From Granulosicoccus sp964437945 (GTDB taxonomy: Bacteria; Pseudomonadota; Gammaproteobacteria; Granulosicoccales; Granulosicoccaceae): 38,537 nucleotides of DNA. The DNA lies in contig CAYTJF010000021.1 of NCBI GenBank assembly GCA_964437945.1, forward strand, positions 1 through 38,537, given 5' to 3'. Below, one piece after another: positions 15,548 to 24,173 of this stretch (the stretch's first letter is position 1; every line of letters starts with the position of its first letter). Under the pieces are notes generated by a model. It searched no databases and had not been told where the DNA came from. It was given only the letters and a program-made list of their open reading frames with translations. Position numbers and translations under genes: made by a program.

Positions 15548-16573
15548 ATGACATTGAAAAGAACCATACTTCCAGCAGCGGGTATTGTTGCGTTGAGCAT
15601 CGCTGGTACAACCCTGGCACAGGCGGAAACCGCTGCTTGTCTGATCACGAAAACCGATACCAATCCATTTTTCGTGAAAATGAAAGAAGGTGCAACAGCA
15701 AAAGCCGAAGAGATGGGCGTAAGCTTAAAATCGTATGCAGGTAAAGTGGATGGAGATTCTGAGAGCCAGGTCGCCGCGATCGAGACCTGCATTGCCGATG
15801 GTGCAAAAGGAATATTGATCGCCGCATCTGATACCAAAGGCATCGTACCAGCTGTTCAACAAGCTCGCGATGCTGGTCTTTTGGTCATCGCTTTGGATAC
15901 GCCTCTGGAACCAATCGATTCTGCCGACGCAACCTTTGCTACCGATAATTTCAAAGCAGGTGAACTGATCGGTGCATGGGCCGCTGCTGCTATGGGTGAT
16001 GGAGCAAAAGATGCAAAAATTGGTATGCTCGACTTGGCGGTGAGCCAACCGTCTGTTGGTGTGCTTCGTGATCAAGGATTTTTACAAGGATTCGGTATTG
16101 ACTTGGGCGACCCAAATAAATGGGGCGATGAGGAAGATCCGCGCATCATCGGCAACGAAGTTACTGCCGGCAACGAAGAAGGTGGTCGTACTGCGATGGA
16201 AAGTCTGTTAATCAAAGACCCAATGATTAACGTGGTCTATACCATCAACGAACCTGCAGCTGCCGGAGCTTATGAGGCTTTGAAAGCAGTTGGACGTGAA
16301 GGCGATGTTCTTATTGTCTCTGTTGACGGCGGTTGCCCTGGTGTGAGCGATGTTAAAGATGGTGTTATTGGTGCTACTTCGCAACAGTACCCACTGTTGA
16401 TGGCTTCTCTTGGAATAGAAGCTATTGCCGCATGGGCAAAAGATGGCACTAAACCAGAAAATACACCGGGCCTGGATTTCTTTGATACCGGCGTAAACCT
16501 GGTCACAGACCAACCTGCGGATGGTGTGGAGTCTATTGACACAGCCGAAGGCACGGATAAGTGCTGGGGCTAG
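15548..16573 (+). CDS. frcB: Sugar ABC transporter periplasmic binding protein (FrcB-like)
   Basis: This is a type I periplasmic binding protein of the CUT2 sugar family. A signal peptide with cleavage after about residue 26 (...TTLAQA) is followed by CLITKTDTNPFFVKMKEGA, the hinge-containing ADGAKGILIAASDTKGIVPAVQQA, and DTPLEPIDSADATFATDN, all close to the fructose/mannose/ribose protein FrcB of rhizobia. Length is 341 aa. AGGAG lies 10 bases before the ATG. A strong terminator separates it from the permease gene, giving extra binding protein. The sugar could be fructose, but other CUT2 sugars or inositol are possible. Confidence 0.85.
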   Translation: MTLKRTILPAAGIVALSIAGTTLAQAETAACLITKTDTNPFFVKMKEGATAKAEEMGVSLKSYAGKVDGDSESQVAAIETCIADGAKGILIAASDTKGIVPAVQQARDAGLLVIALDTPLEPIDSADATFATDNFKAGELIGAWAAAAMGDGAKDAKIGMLDLAVSQPSVGVLRDQGFLQGFGIDLGDPNKWGDEEDPRIIGNEVTAGNEEGGRTAMESLLIKDPMINVVYTINEPAAAGAYEALKAVGREGDVLIVSVDGGCPGVSDVKDGVIGATSQQYPLLMASLGIEAIAAWAKDGTKPENTPGLDFFDTGVNLVTDQPADGVESIDTAEGTDKCWG

Positions 16574-16698
16574 CTAGCAGCTTGCAATAGTCCACGTATC
16601 AACTTTCGTTTTTTTCCGTAGTTTGGTTTTTCTCGTAGTCAGCTTTGAGTTAAATTTGAGCTACGTTTGAACTTAAGATAAGTTGAACAAGCAAGTAA

Positions 16699-16738
16699 GA
16701 AAAAAACGGCGCTGAAACTTAGCGCCGTTTTTTTTACA
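16699..16738 (+). terminator. Intrinsic terminator between frcB and frcC
   Basis: A perfect ACGGCGCT/AGCGCCGT stem with a six-base loop is followed by eight T, and an A-run precedes it, so it could also stop minus-strand transcripts. It sits inside the operon after the binding-protein gene and should let only part of the transcription pass into frcC-frcA. Confidence 0.9.
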
Positions 16739-16852
16739 TAGTAGTTTATGTAATCTTTTTTTGTGTAGTAAGAGTTTGTGTAGTAAAAGATAGAACGACT
16801 AGTGCAGTACCGGTATTAAGTCTTACACGAGTGATCAGCATCGGAGTAAACC

Positions 16853-17911
16853 TTGGCAATACAAGATTTCGAATCGACCTTGAAAGACAGCGTCGAGGAA
16901 GTAGCAACGTTTGAGGATGATCAGAACGGTTTTCTGAATTGGATCAAGTCAACGTTGCATCGTAATCCATCAGTGGTTCCATTTGTGGTGTTACTGGCAT
17001 CGATAATCGGTTTTGGAATAACTATTGGCCCAAAGTTTTTCTCGCCATTCGCTCTGACACTGATATTGCAGCAAGTTGCCATTGTCGGCATTATTGGAGC
17101 GGCACAAAGCCTGGTCATTCTCACCGCCGGTATCGACTTATCGGTTGGCGCTATCATGGTGCTCTCCTCTGTTGTTATGGGCCAGTTTACGTTTCGATAT
17201 GGTCTTCCGGTGGAGATCTCGATTTTGTGCGGATTCGCGGTTGGTGCGTTGCTCGGATACATTAACGGTGCTTTGGTTGCGCTGGTTAAACTACCTCCTT
17301 TTATTGTGACGCTGGGAATGTGGCAAATAGTGCTGGCCTCAAATTTTCTGTATTCAGCAAACGAAACAATTCGCTCACAAGACATACAAGAACACGCACA
17401 ACTGTTGCAGTTTTTCGGTAACAAAATTAGCTATGAAGGCGCTGTTTTTACCTACGGTGTTATAGCTATGGTACTGCTGGTACTGCTGCTCTCCTATCTG
17501 TTGAATCACACTGCCTGGGGACGACATGTATACGCTGTAGGTGATGATATAGACGCCGCTGAATTGAGCGGGGTTCGCACAAATAGAATAATAATCTCTG
17601 TCTATGTGGTTGCAGGGCTTATATGTGCGTTGGCTGGCTGGGCATTAATAGGTCGCATTGGCTCTGTATCACCAACGGCAGGCCAGTTCGCAAACATTGA
17701 ATCCATAACGGCCGTGGTCATCGGAGGCATATCCTTGTTCGGTGGACGTGGCTCGGTTATGGGAATGCTGTTCGGCGCACTTATAGTTGGCGTATTCTCA
17801 TTGGGGCTCAAGCTTATAGGGTTGGACCCGCAATGGACTTACCTGCTGATAGGTGTGTTAATCATTTTGGCCGTTGCTACCGACCAATGGATTAGGAAGG
17901 TATCGACATGA
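16853..17911 (+). CDS. frcC: Sugar ABC transporter permease (FrcC-like)
   Basis: This CUT2-family inner-membrane permease has 352 aa and about ten hydrophobic segments from residue 40 on. The family pattern is clear in LVILTAGIDLSVGAIMVLSS, LVALVKLPPFIVTLGMW, and the C-terminal SITAVVIGGISLFGGRGSVMGMLFGALIVG. The start is an unusual TTG at 16853; GGAG lies 6 bases upstream and no suitable ATG is near. The N-terminal ~35 residues are acidic and cytoplasmic. Its stop overlaps the start of the ATPase gene by 4 bases (ATGA). Confidence 0.88.
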   Translation: MAIQDFESTLKDSVEEVATFEDDQNGFLNWIKSTLHRNPSVVPFVVLLASIIGFGITIGPKFFSPFALTLILQQVAIVGIIGAAQSLVILTAGIDLSVGAIMVLSSVVMGQFTFRYGLPVEISILCGFAVGALLGYINGALVALVKLPPFIVTLGMWQIVLASNFLYSANETIRSQDIQEHAQLLQFFGNKISYEGAVFTYGVIAMVLLVLLLSYLLNHTAWGRHVYAVGDDIDAAELSGVRTNRIIISVYVVAGLICALAGWALIGRIGSVSPTAGQFANIESITAVVIGGISLFGGRGSVMGMLFGALIVGVFSLGLKLIGLDPQWTYLLIGVLIILAVATDQWIRKVST

Positions 17912-18693
17912 ACGATCAACAGCCGATATTAAAAGCGAATAAATTAACCAAGCGCTACGGACGCGTGGTTGCTCTGGACAACGCCGATCTGGAACTCTAT
18001 CCCGGAGAAGTGCTTGGCATTATCGGCGACAACGGCGCCGGCAAATCATCTTTGATCAAAGCTATCTCGGGGGCAGTAAAACCTGACAGCGGCAACATTT
18101 GGTTAAACGGAACCGAGGTCCATTTTAATTCACCGATACAAGCACGAGATGCAGGTATTGAAACGGTGTATCAAAATCTTGCGCTCTCACCGGCGTTGTC
18201 CATTACTGACAATTTGTTTCTGGGACGAGAACTGCGTCGACCGGGATTTCTTGGCAAGTGGTTTCGAAAGCTTGATCATGGCGCAATGGAAAAACAAGCG
18301 CGCGAAAAACTCTCTGAGCTCGGGTTGCTAACAATACAAAACATCAATCAATCGGTTGAAACACTCTCCGGTGGACAACGCCAGGGAGTTGCTGTGGCTC
18401 GCGCGGCAGCGTTTGGCTCAAAAGTGATCATAATGGATGAACCCACCGCAGCGCTTGGTGTAAAGGAATCTCGACGTGTGCTGGAGCTAATCCAAGATGT
18501 GCGAGAGCGTGGTATCCCCATCATTCTCATCTCACACAATATGCCGCATGTATTTGAGGTTGCTAATCGAATACATGTACACAGGCTTGGAAAACGTCTG
18601 TGTATTATTGACCCGAAGCAACACAGCATGTCTGATGCTGTGGCTTACATGACCGGAGCGAAAACGCCAACCGATGCCGTACAAAGTGCCTAG
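17908..18693 (+). CDS. frcA: Sugar ABC transporter ATP-binding protein (FrcA-like)
   Basis: This is a single-domain ABC ATPase of 261 aa, as in FrcA and unlike the two-domain RbsA/XylG. Walker A is GDNGAGKSS (40-48), the signature LSGGQ (153-157), and Walker B IIMDEPT (174-180), with the H-switch in ILISHNMPHV. The C-terminal MSDAVAYMTGA is a common ending of this group. It is translationally coupled to the permease gene and should power uptake of the sugar bound by FrcB. Confidence 0.9.
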   Translation: MNDQQPILKANKLTKRYGRVVALDNADLELYPGEVLGIIGDNGAGKSSLIKAISGAVKPDSGNIWLNGTEVHFNSPIQARDAGIETVYQNLALSPALSITDNLFLGRELRRPGFLGKWFRKLDHGAMEKQAREKLSELGLLTIQNINQSVETLSGGQRQGVAVARAAAFGSKVIIMDEPTAALGVKESRRVLELIQDVRERGIPIILISHNMPHVFEVANRIHVHRLGKRLCIIDPKQHSMSDAVAYMTGAKTPTDAVQSA

Positions 18694-18785
18694 AGTGGTG
18701 CCGACTGTACCAATATGTTTGTAAATGTTGCTTTGTTTCGGATAACTTGGCATCGTAGGCGTTATATCACTTCGGAACTGAATAC

Positions 18786-19943
18786 ATGAGCAGCGTCGAA
18801 AAACCTAAAAGAATAAAACTGGGCATGGTTGGTGGTGGACGAGATGCGTTCATCGGCGGCGTTCACCGCATAGCTTCACGCATTGATGATCACTTTGAGC
18901 TAGTGGCCGGTGCATTCTCATCTACGGTTGAAAAAACCAAACTCAGCGGACTGGATTTAGGCGTTGCGCAAGATCGATGCTATGGCAGCTTTAAAGAAAT
19001 GGCTATCCGCGAAGCTCGACTTAAAAATGGTATCGAGGCAGTAAGCATAGTCACACCCAATCACTTACATTTTGCCGTTGCCAAAGAGTTTTTGAAACGC
19101 GGTATTCACGTCATTTGCGACAAACCGTTAACCTCGCGTGCAACTGATGCAAAAAAATTTCTGCAATTAGTCAATTCATCGGATGCCCTGTTTGTGCTTA
19201 CGCATAACTACACCGCCTACCCGATGATTCGTCAAGCTCGCCAAATGATCAACAATGGGGATTTGGGCGAACTACGTGTGGTGCAAGTCGAATACGCCCA
19301 AGATTGGCTATCCACAAACCTGGAAGCAACCGAGCAGAAACAAGCCAGCTGGCGCGTCGACCCGGAACGCTCTGGCGCCGGAGGCTGTATTGGCGATATT
19401 GGCACACACGCGTTCAACCTGGCAGGCTTTGTAACCGGATTACAACTTGAATCGTTGTGTGCCGATCTGCATACCTTTGTCGAAGATCGTGCGCTGGATG
19501 ACAACGTCCATATCATGTTGCGCTACGAAGGTGGTGCCAGAGGTATGCTGTGGTCCAGTCAGGTGGCACCTGGTAATGAAAACGGTCTGCGCTTGCGTGT
19601 ATACGGTTCGAAAGGCGGAATTGAATGGAATCAGGAAGAACCGAATAAGCTGCTTTATTCGCCACTGGGCGAAGCCACACGCCTATTCACACGAGCAGGG
19701 CCAGGTGCGATCGATGTTGCCAACGCAGTCTCTAGAATACCGGCAGGTCATCCTGAAGGTTATCTTGAGGGCTTTGCCACTTTGTATCGCGAAACTGCGG
19801 AAGCTATTTATGCTGCTCGCGAAGGAACTACGATTGAAACACTGTGCCCAGGCATTAAAGATGGCATTGATGGCATTGCGTTTATTAGTGCAGCAGTTGC
19901 GTCTTCCAAGAAAAACGGTAGTTGGGTCAAGTTCGGAGCATAG
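18786..19943 (+). CDS. Gfo/Idh/MocA-family oxidoreductase
   Basis: This NAD(P)-dependent sugar/inositol-type oxidoreductase of 385 aa has an N-terminal Rossmann fold (LGMVGGGRDAFIGGVHR, residues 12-28), AVSIVTPNHLHF, and the family's catalytic Lys in HVICDKPLTS (Lys 113). The GGCIGDIGTHAFNLAGFVTG motif supplies the conserved Asp/His pair. It lies 92 bp after frcA on the same strand and probably oxidises the imported sugar or a derivative. The substrate cannot be read from sequence. No further sugar-catabolic gene follows. Confidence 0.85.
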   Translation: MSSVEKPKRIKLGMVGGGRDAFIGGVHRIASRIDDHFELVAGAFSSTVEKTKLSGLDLGVAQDRCYGSFKEMAIREARLKNGIEAVSIVTPNHLHFAVAKEFLKRGIHVICDKPLTSRATDAKKFLQLVNSSDALFVLTHNYTAYPMIRQARQMINNGDLGELRVVQVEYAQDWLSTNLEATEQKQASWRVDPERSGAGGCIGDIGTHAFNLAGFVTGLQLESLCADLHTFVEDRALDDNVHIMLRYEGGARGMLWSSQVAPGNENGLRLRVYGSKGGIEWNQEEPNKLLYSPLGEATRLFTRAGPGAIDVANAVSRIPAGHPEGYLEGFATLYRETAEAIYAAREGTTIETLCPGIKDGIDGIAFISAAVASSKKNGSWVKFGA

Positions 19944-20017
19944 GCAACGTTATTAGAACGAAGCGCCGATAATCGGAAGACAACGATTGCTCTGTTCCTC
20001 AGTATTATTATTCCTTA

Positions 20018-20364
20018 CTATATGTTGACATAAAATGCCAACTGACAATTCATCATTTGTTGGCCTCTAGCATTATTGAACACCTCAGCGTTACCAGCGA
20101 AGGACAAACCATTCGGATTATTGATAAAACTGTAGCGCGCCCATGCCGTTGCCATGAAAGTTTGCTCCAGATCTAATCCGACATCCAGGTCTTTACCTAC
20201 ACCGTACGCAACGCCAAACGATGGTGTTGGCAAAACATTAGCGTGATCCTAAACTGATTTTTACCGATCGACGCTGCGTCCGTTCATTGTGTGAGTGGAG
20301 CCAATGAACATGCGCTAAGCAATACAAGGTTCACTAGAATGAGCATCACTTTTATGCTCATCAT
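20018..20364 (-). pseudogene. Decayed lipoprotein gene (signal peptide, then stop and frameshift)
   Basis: The minus strand begins with ATGATG at 20364 and reads MMSIKVMLILVNLVLLSACS, a lipoprotein signal with lipobox LLSAC. After SLAPLTQ comes an in-frame TGA. The same frame continues TDAASIGKNQFRITL, and then a +1/-1 shift is needed to enter the 71-aa open frame ending at 20018. That piece (TPSFGVAYGVGKDLDVGLDL, then ARYSFINNPNGLSFAGNAEVF) looks like repeated beta-hairpins of a small outer-membrane protein. The start lies directly behind the permease stop codon, so it may once have been the last gene of the proXVW operon. Sequencing error at two places is the alternative. Confidence 0.6.
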
Positions 20365-20370
20365 TCTAGT
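20334..20370. repeat. Large imperfect inverted repeat at the proW-like gene end
   Basis: The arms ACTAGAATGAGCAT and ATGCTCATCATTCTAGT pair over 14 bp with a 3-base bulge and a short CACTTTT loop. It covers the permease stop codon and the start of the decayed lipoprotein gene. No T-run follows on the minus strand, so it may act as an RNA-stabilising hairpin or hide the lipoprotein start rather than terminate. Confidence 0.6.
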
Positions 20371-21937
20371 CACTTCCAACTTTACGCCGATACATACCCT
20401 GGGCAATTCGATCAATAACCATTGCACACAACAATATGGCTAAACCGCCGAGCAAGCCCTGCCCTTTCGCTGCATATTGAAGCGCTTCAAGTATTAACGC
20501 ACCCAAACCTTCAGCGCCGATCAGGGAAGCAATAACCACCATCGATAACGACATCAATATGGTTTGATTAATCCCGGTCATTATTGACGGCATCGCCAAC
20601 GGTAGTTCAACGTTGGTGAGCAATTGCCATTTGGAACAACCAAACGCCACAGCCGCCTCTTTGGTAGACTCAGGCACTCCACGCATACCAAGTGCGGTTA
20701 ATCGGATGACCGGCGGCATCGCAAAGATAAGTGTGGCAAGTACGCCTGGAGGTTTGCCCGTTCCAAAAAACGCAATAATAGGTATAAGGTACACAAATGC
20801 CGGCATGGTTTGCATAAAGTCGAGCACCGGTTCGGCAAGCGAATAAGCCCGTTTTGATTTTCCAAACCAAATACCTAGTGGTATTCCAATAACCACACAC
20901 AATGCAGCCCCTGCACCAATTAGCGCAACTGTGATCATGGAAATTTTCCACAAGCCCATAAAGGCAAGATAGATAAGCGATGCCGCAGTGAAAATGGCCA
21001 CACGTGGCCCGGCAAGGCGCAACGCCATCACCACAATCACAACCATGACCACGGGCCATGGTGTATCAATTAGAATAATTTCAAGGCCATCAAGCACCGA
21101 CCTTATTCCAGCGGTAATACCTTTGAACACATGATTAAAATTAATGGCTAACCAGTCAAATCCCGCATCACCTTTTTTGGCAAGCACAGCAAAGTACTCT
21201 CGATTGACAGGAAACTCGGTGATGGGGATTTTATTGCCAATAAAACCACTTGTTAGTGCACTGAGTTTTGCGTCCGGGTCAGCGACAGTAAATCGGAACA
21301 AAGTCAGCGGCCAGATGGCAATAAGTAGCAGGCCACCGAACAGAGCACCGATTTTATTGACACCCGACTGAACAGTTGAATCAGCACGCCATTTTAAGTA
21401 CTGCTTCTCATAGGTTCGGTTAGCAAGGAAACCTTCCAGTAATTTGATCACTGCAAAAATAACCAAACCGGTAATCAAAATACTCAATGCTTCGTTGGAT
21501 GCCAAATCAGCTTTTTCCTTGGCTTCACTCGCGACTCGTTTTAAATTTTCTGCAATTTTCAATTTTGCATCGGCATCTGCCTGATTTCCCGCGGCAACCA
21601 GGTCAGCCGCCTGTTGCTCACGTTTAGCTATGTTAGCCAGCATTTTTTCATATCTGGCAATTTGATCTGCACCCAGATCGCCCCAAAGCCCTCTACCTAT
21701 CTGTACCAACGCAAATAATTCGAGTACAAGAAAGGTCCAGAAAAAACCCCACGCCCCGCGAAAGGCTCCCCACAACGGCCCAAACACCGCAGCCATGGTA
21801 TTCCACGAAAACGCGAACCCATTGGTGCCCTGAATTTTTGCAAATTGCGCTGAGTAATAAGGCTCATTTTCCTGTACGAATTCAGTGACTGACGAATCTA
21901 ATGATCGTGGTCCCATTTCAAGGCCTGAATCACTCAT
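20366..21937 (-). CDS. proW: Glycine-betaine/proline-type ABC permease with extra N-terminal membrane and coiled-coil domain
   Basis: The C-terminal ~255 residues (from about 268) are a ProW/OpuAB permease: WKISMITVALIGAGAALCVVIGIPLGIW, EPVLDFMQTMPAFVYLIP and the EAA loop ESTKEAAVAFGCSKWQLL. The total of 523 aa is far longer than usual ProW (about 280-350). The extra part starts with a DUF2628-like segment (FSWNTMAAVFGPLWGAFRGAW, about 43-63) and a membrane helix. Next comes an Ala/Lys/Glu-rich helix likely to be a coiled coil (about 90-148), then two more membrane segments (about 150-170 and 196-215). Its start overlaps proV by 4 bases. The role of the extension is unknown; osmotic sensing is a guess. 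Confidence 0.85.
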   Translation of the reverse strand: MSDSGLEMGPRSLDSSVTEFVQENEPYYSAQFAKIQGTNGFAFSWNTMAAVFGPLWGAFRGAWGFFWTFLVLELFALVQIGRGLWGDLGADQIARYEKMLANIAKREQQAADLVAAGNQADADAKLKIAENLKRVASEAKEKADLASNEALSILITGLVIFAVIKLLEGFLANRTYEKQYLKWRADSTVQSGVNKIGALFGGLLLIAIWPLTLFRFTVADPDAKLSALTSGFIGNKIPITEFPVNREYFAVLAKKGDAGFDWLAINFNHVFKGITAGIRSVLDGLEIILIDTPWPVVMVVIVVMALRLAGPRVAIFTAASLIYLAFMGLWKISMITVALIGAGAALCVVIGIPLGIWFGKSKRAYSLAEPVLDFMQTMPAFVYLIPIIAFFGTGKPPGVLATLIFAMPPVIRLTALGMRGVPESTKEAAVAFGCSKWQLLTNVELPLAMPSIMTGINQTILMSLSMVVIASLIGAEGLGALILEALQYAAKGQGLLGGLAILLCAMVIDRIAQGMYRRKVGSD

Positions 21938-22983
21938 GCCTTACCCCCTTGAATACCTTTCAGCAATCTGGATTTCGATATGACACCAACATCTTTTTTT
22001 TCATCGTCCTGGATAACGATGGGTTGTTTTGTGGTGGTTGCTATGTCAATCAGTTCGTCGAGATTAACGCCGTGATCGGCGCGTGGACTCTTGGATAAAT
22101 CATCGCCTGAATCTAGCTGATAATCGTTAATCGGTTCCATAATAGAATGTGCAAAAACCAATTTAAGTTTCGATATTCCTTCAACGAAATCACGAACGTA
22201 GTCGTCGGCTGGATCTGTGACAATTTGCTCGGGAGTACCAATTTGCACGATTCGACCATCCTTCATTATCGCAATACGGTTTCCTATGCGAATTGCCTCA
22301 TCAAGATCATGCGTTATAAACACAGTGGTTTTATTCAACTCAGCCGACAGTGTCATAAATTGATCTTGTAGTTGTCTACGAATGAGTGGGTCGAGAGCCG
22401 AAAATGGTTCATCCATCAATAGCACTTCCGGGTCTGATGCCAGGGCTCTGGCCAAACCAACCCTTTGTTGCATACCACCGGAGAGTTCGCGTGGAAAACG
22501 ATCTTCATAACCATCGAGATTGACCATGTTCAGACAACGTTGCGACACTTCCCAGCGTTTGGACTTTGGTTCACCGCGCACCTGCAGCGGGAAACCTACG
22601 TTGTCACGCACGGTTCGATGTGGCAACAGAGCCATATGCTGGAATACCATGCCAAGATGCAGCGCACGCATTTCTCGAAGCTCTTTGCCATTGAGTGCAA
22701 GCACATCTTTGCCCAATACCGTAATGTCGCCCGCAGTAGGCTCTATTAACCGGTTAAGATGCCTGACCATCGTGGATTTGCCAGAGCCAGACAAACCCAT
22801 TACGCAAAAGATCTCTCCCCTTTGCACCGAAAAAGAACAATCAGCTATGCCAACTACGCACTCGAACTCTTTTAGCACCTCAGGTTTGGACAAGCCTTTT
22901 GCTTCTACTGCATGCATGGCCTCCTCAGCACGGTCGCCAAATATTTTCCAAACATTGTTCAACGTGATGACATCTTCGCTCAC
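21934..22983 (-). CDS. proV: Glycine-betaine/proline-type ABC transporter ATP-binding protein
   Basis: The 349-aa ATPase has the ProV/OpuAA layout with a long N-terminal loop before Walker A GLSGSGKST (63-71), the NRLIEPTAGDITVLG block, QHMALLPHRTVRDNV, signature LSGGM and Walker B VLLMDEPFSALDP. After about residue 280 a short tail (PIVIQDDEKKDVGVISKSRLL) resembles half of a CBS domain; OpuA-type proteins use CBS pairs to sense ionic strength, so the sensor may be reduced. The start is GTG (22981-22983) with GGAG 9 bases upstream. It is coupled to the permease gene and separated from the binding-protein gene by a terminator. Confidence 0.92.
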   Translation of the reverse strand: MSEDVITLNNVWKIFGDRAEEAMHAVEAKGLSKPEVLKEFECVVGIADCSFSVQRGEIFCVMGLSGSGKSTMVRHLNRLIEPTAGDITVLGKDVLALNGKELREMRALHLGMVFQHMALLPHRTVRDNVGFPLQVRGEPKSKRWEVSQRCLNMVNLDGYEDRFPRELSGGMQQRVGLARALASDPEVLLMDEPFSALDPLIRRQLQDQFMTLSAELNKTTVFITHDLDEAIRIGNRIAIMKDGRIVQIGTPEQIVTDPADDYVRDFVEGISKLKLVFAHSIMEPINDYQLDSGDDLSKSPRADHGVNLDELIDIATTTKQPIVIQDDEKKDVGVISKSRLLKGIQGGKA

Positions 22984-23080
22984 CGCTTACTCTCCACATC
23001 TGCGGAACAACTAAAACCGCAATACATCAAAATTAAATTTAATATAATGATAGTTGCCCTATCACCTATGAGAAACTGAC

Positions 23081-23113
23081 AAAAAAAAACGGGAGCGTGT
23101 TACCACACTCCCG
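23081..23113 (-). terminator. Intrinsic terminator between proX and proV
   Basis: On the minus strand a CGGGAG-GTG stem with a short loop pairs with CAC-CTCCCG (23090-23113) and is followed by nine T (plus 23081-23089). It lies after the binding-protein gene and within the transporter operon, as in the frc operon, and should lower proV-proW expression relative to proX. An A/T-rich tract before proV could carry a second promoter. Confidence 0.9.
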
Positions 23114-23145
23114 CTATTTTGCTCTGTACAGCTATCTTACATTAA

Positions 23146-24102
23146 TTACTGCAACCAGCTATCCACGGTAGAGGCGTTGTCTGCAACCCATTTAGCTGCA
23201 AACTCTGCAGGATCCTGCTCCTCTACAACCAGTGCGAAAGTCATCGCAGAAATGGTGTCGGTGTCAAACTTGACGTTAGCCAGCATAGCAGCGGCTTCTG
23301 GCTGGTCTGTTTCCAAAACTGAAGCGTAATGAATGTGCAACTGTGCAGTGTTCCACGCTACTGCTGCATCTGACTTTTGCAACCACTCTGGATCGTCAGT
23401 AGGTTGAATAACATTCCATTTGGCTTCGTCGTAGGCTGGCTCTTTCAGAATAACCAGCTCATGCAATGCAAACATATGGTGAGGCGTGTAGCAGAAAAAG
23501 ACGATGTCTTTGTCTTGTGCAACCGCATTGTCTACCTCTGCAAGTGCCAAAGATTCGTCCATCTCTTTCAAGGCCATGGTTGAATTATAGCCATATGACT
23601 TTGCACGAATTTTCTCTACGTTGGTTGAAGCCCAACCTGATGCGCCAATCCAGATTTCACCCATGCCGTCGCCATCAGTATCAAATTTCTTGGCTATATC
23701 AGGGTCGGTAAGATCTGATAGCTCCGTAATGCCAGTTCGTTCTGCAGTGCCTTTGGTCACGCACATCGCCTGATCACCAGCAACGCCGTTCGGGTTCATT
23801 TTTACTGAACCTTTGTCTTGTACAAACTTCTCGTTCAAGTTGGATTGATTCGGAAGCCATACTTCAGGATGCACATGCATTGCACCTGTATCCATGGCTT
23901 CAAACACAACAGGGTTAGTTCCGTTTTGTAGTTCAACTTCCAGCCCGAGGTTCTCTTCCATCGCAACTTTTAATACATGAGCGGTGGCTAGAACTGATGG
24001 CCAGTTAGGTACGCCGATAACAACATCGGCCGCTTGCGCCACAGTGCCATACGAAAGCACTGTGCCAACGCACGCCACAGTCATAAGCTTAGGAAATTTC
24101 AT
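23146..24102 (-). CDS. proX: Glycine-betaine-type periplasmic binding protein
   Basis: This OpuAC/ProX-family binding protein has 318 aa. A signal peptide is cleaved after about residue 24 (...GTVAQA), and then come VVIGVPNWPSVLATAHVLK, AMHVHPEVWLPN and WIGASGWASTNVEK. These place Trp residues where the family builds its aromatic cage around quaternary amines. The likely ligand is glycine betaine or a similar methylated amine (carnitine, choline, arginine- or proline-betaine not excluded). AAGGA lies 9 bases before the ATG. It is the first gene of the transporter operon. Confidence 0.88.
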   Translation of the reverse strand: MKFPKLMTVACVGTVLSYGTVAQAADVVIGVPNWPSVLATAHVLKVAMEENLGLEVELQNGTNPVVFEAMDTGAMHVHPEVWLPNQSNLNEKFVQDKGSVKMNPNGVAGDQAMCVTKGTAERTGITELSDLTDPDIAKKFDTDGDGMGEIWIGASGWASTNVEKIRAKSYGYNSTMALKEMDESLALAEVDNAVAQDKDIVFFCYTPHHMFALHELVILKEPAYDEAKWNVIQPTDDPEWLQKSDAAVAWNTAQLHIHYASVLETDQPEAAAMLANVKFDTDTISAMTFALVVEEQDPAEFAAKWVADNASTVDSWLQ

Positions 24103-24129
24103 AAATCAGTATCCTTAGTTAGTGCAGGG

Positions 24130-24147
24130 AGCCGGTTCCCACCGGCT
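24130..24147 (-). promoter_or_regulatory. Leader hairpin of proX
   Basis: A perfect 7-bp stem (AGCCGGT/ACCGGCT) with a 4-base loop lies 28 bp upstream of the proX start and downstream of the TATATT box, so it should be in the mRNA leader. It may stabilise the message. No T-run follows, so it is not a terminator. Confidence 0.5.
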
Positions 24148-24173
24148 AGGTTAATATAGGCAACTCGCCAGAG

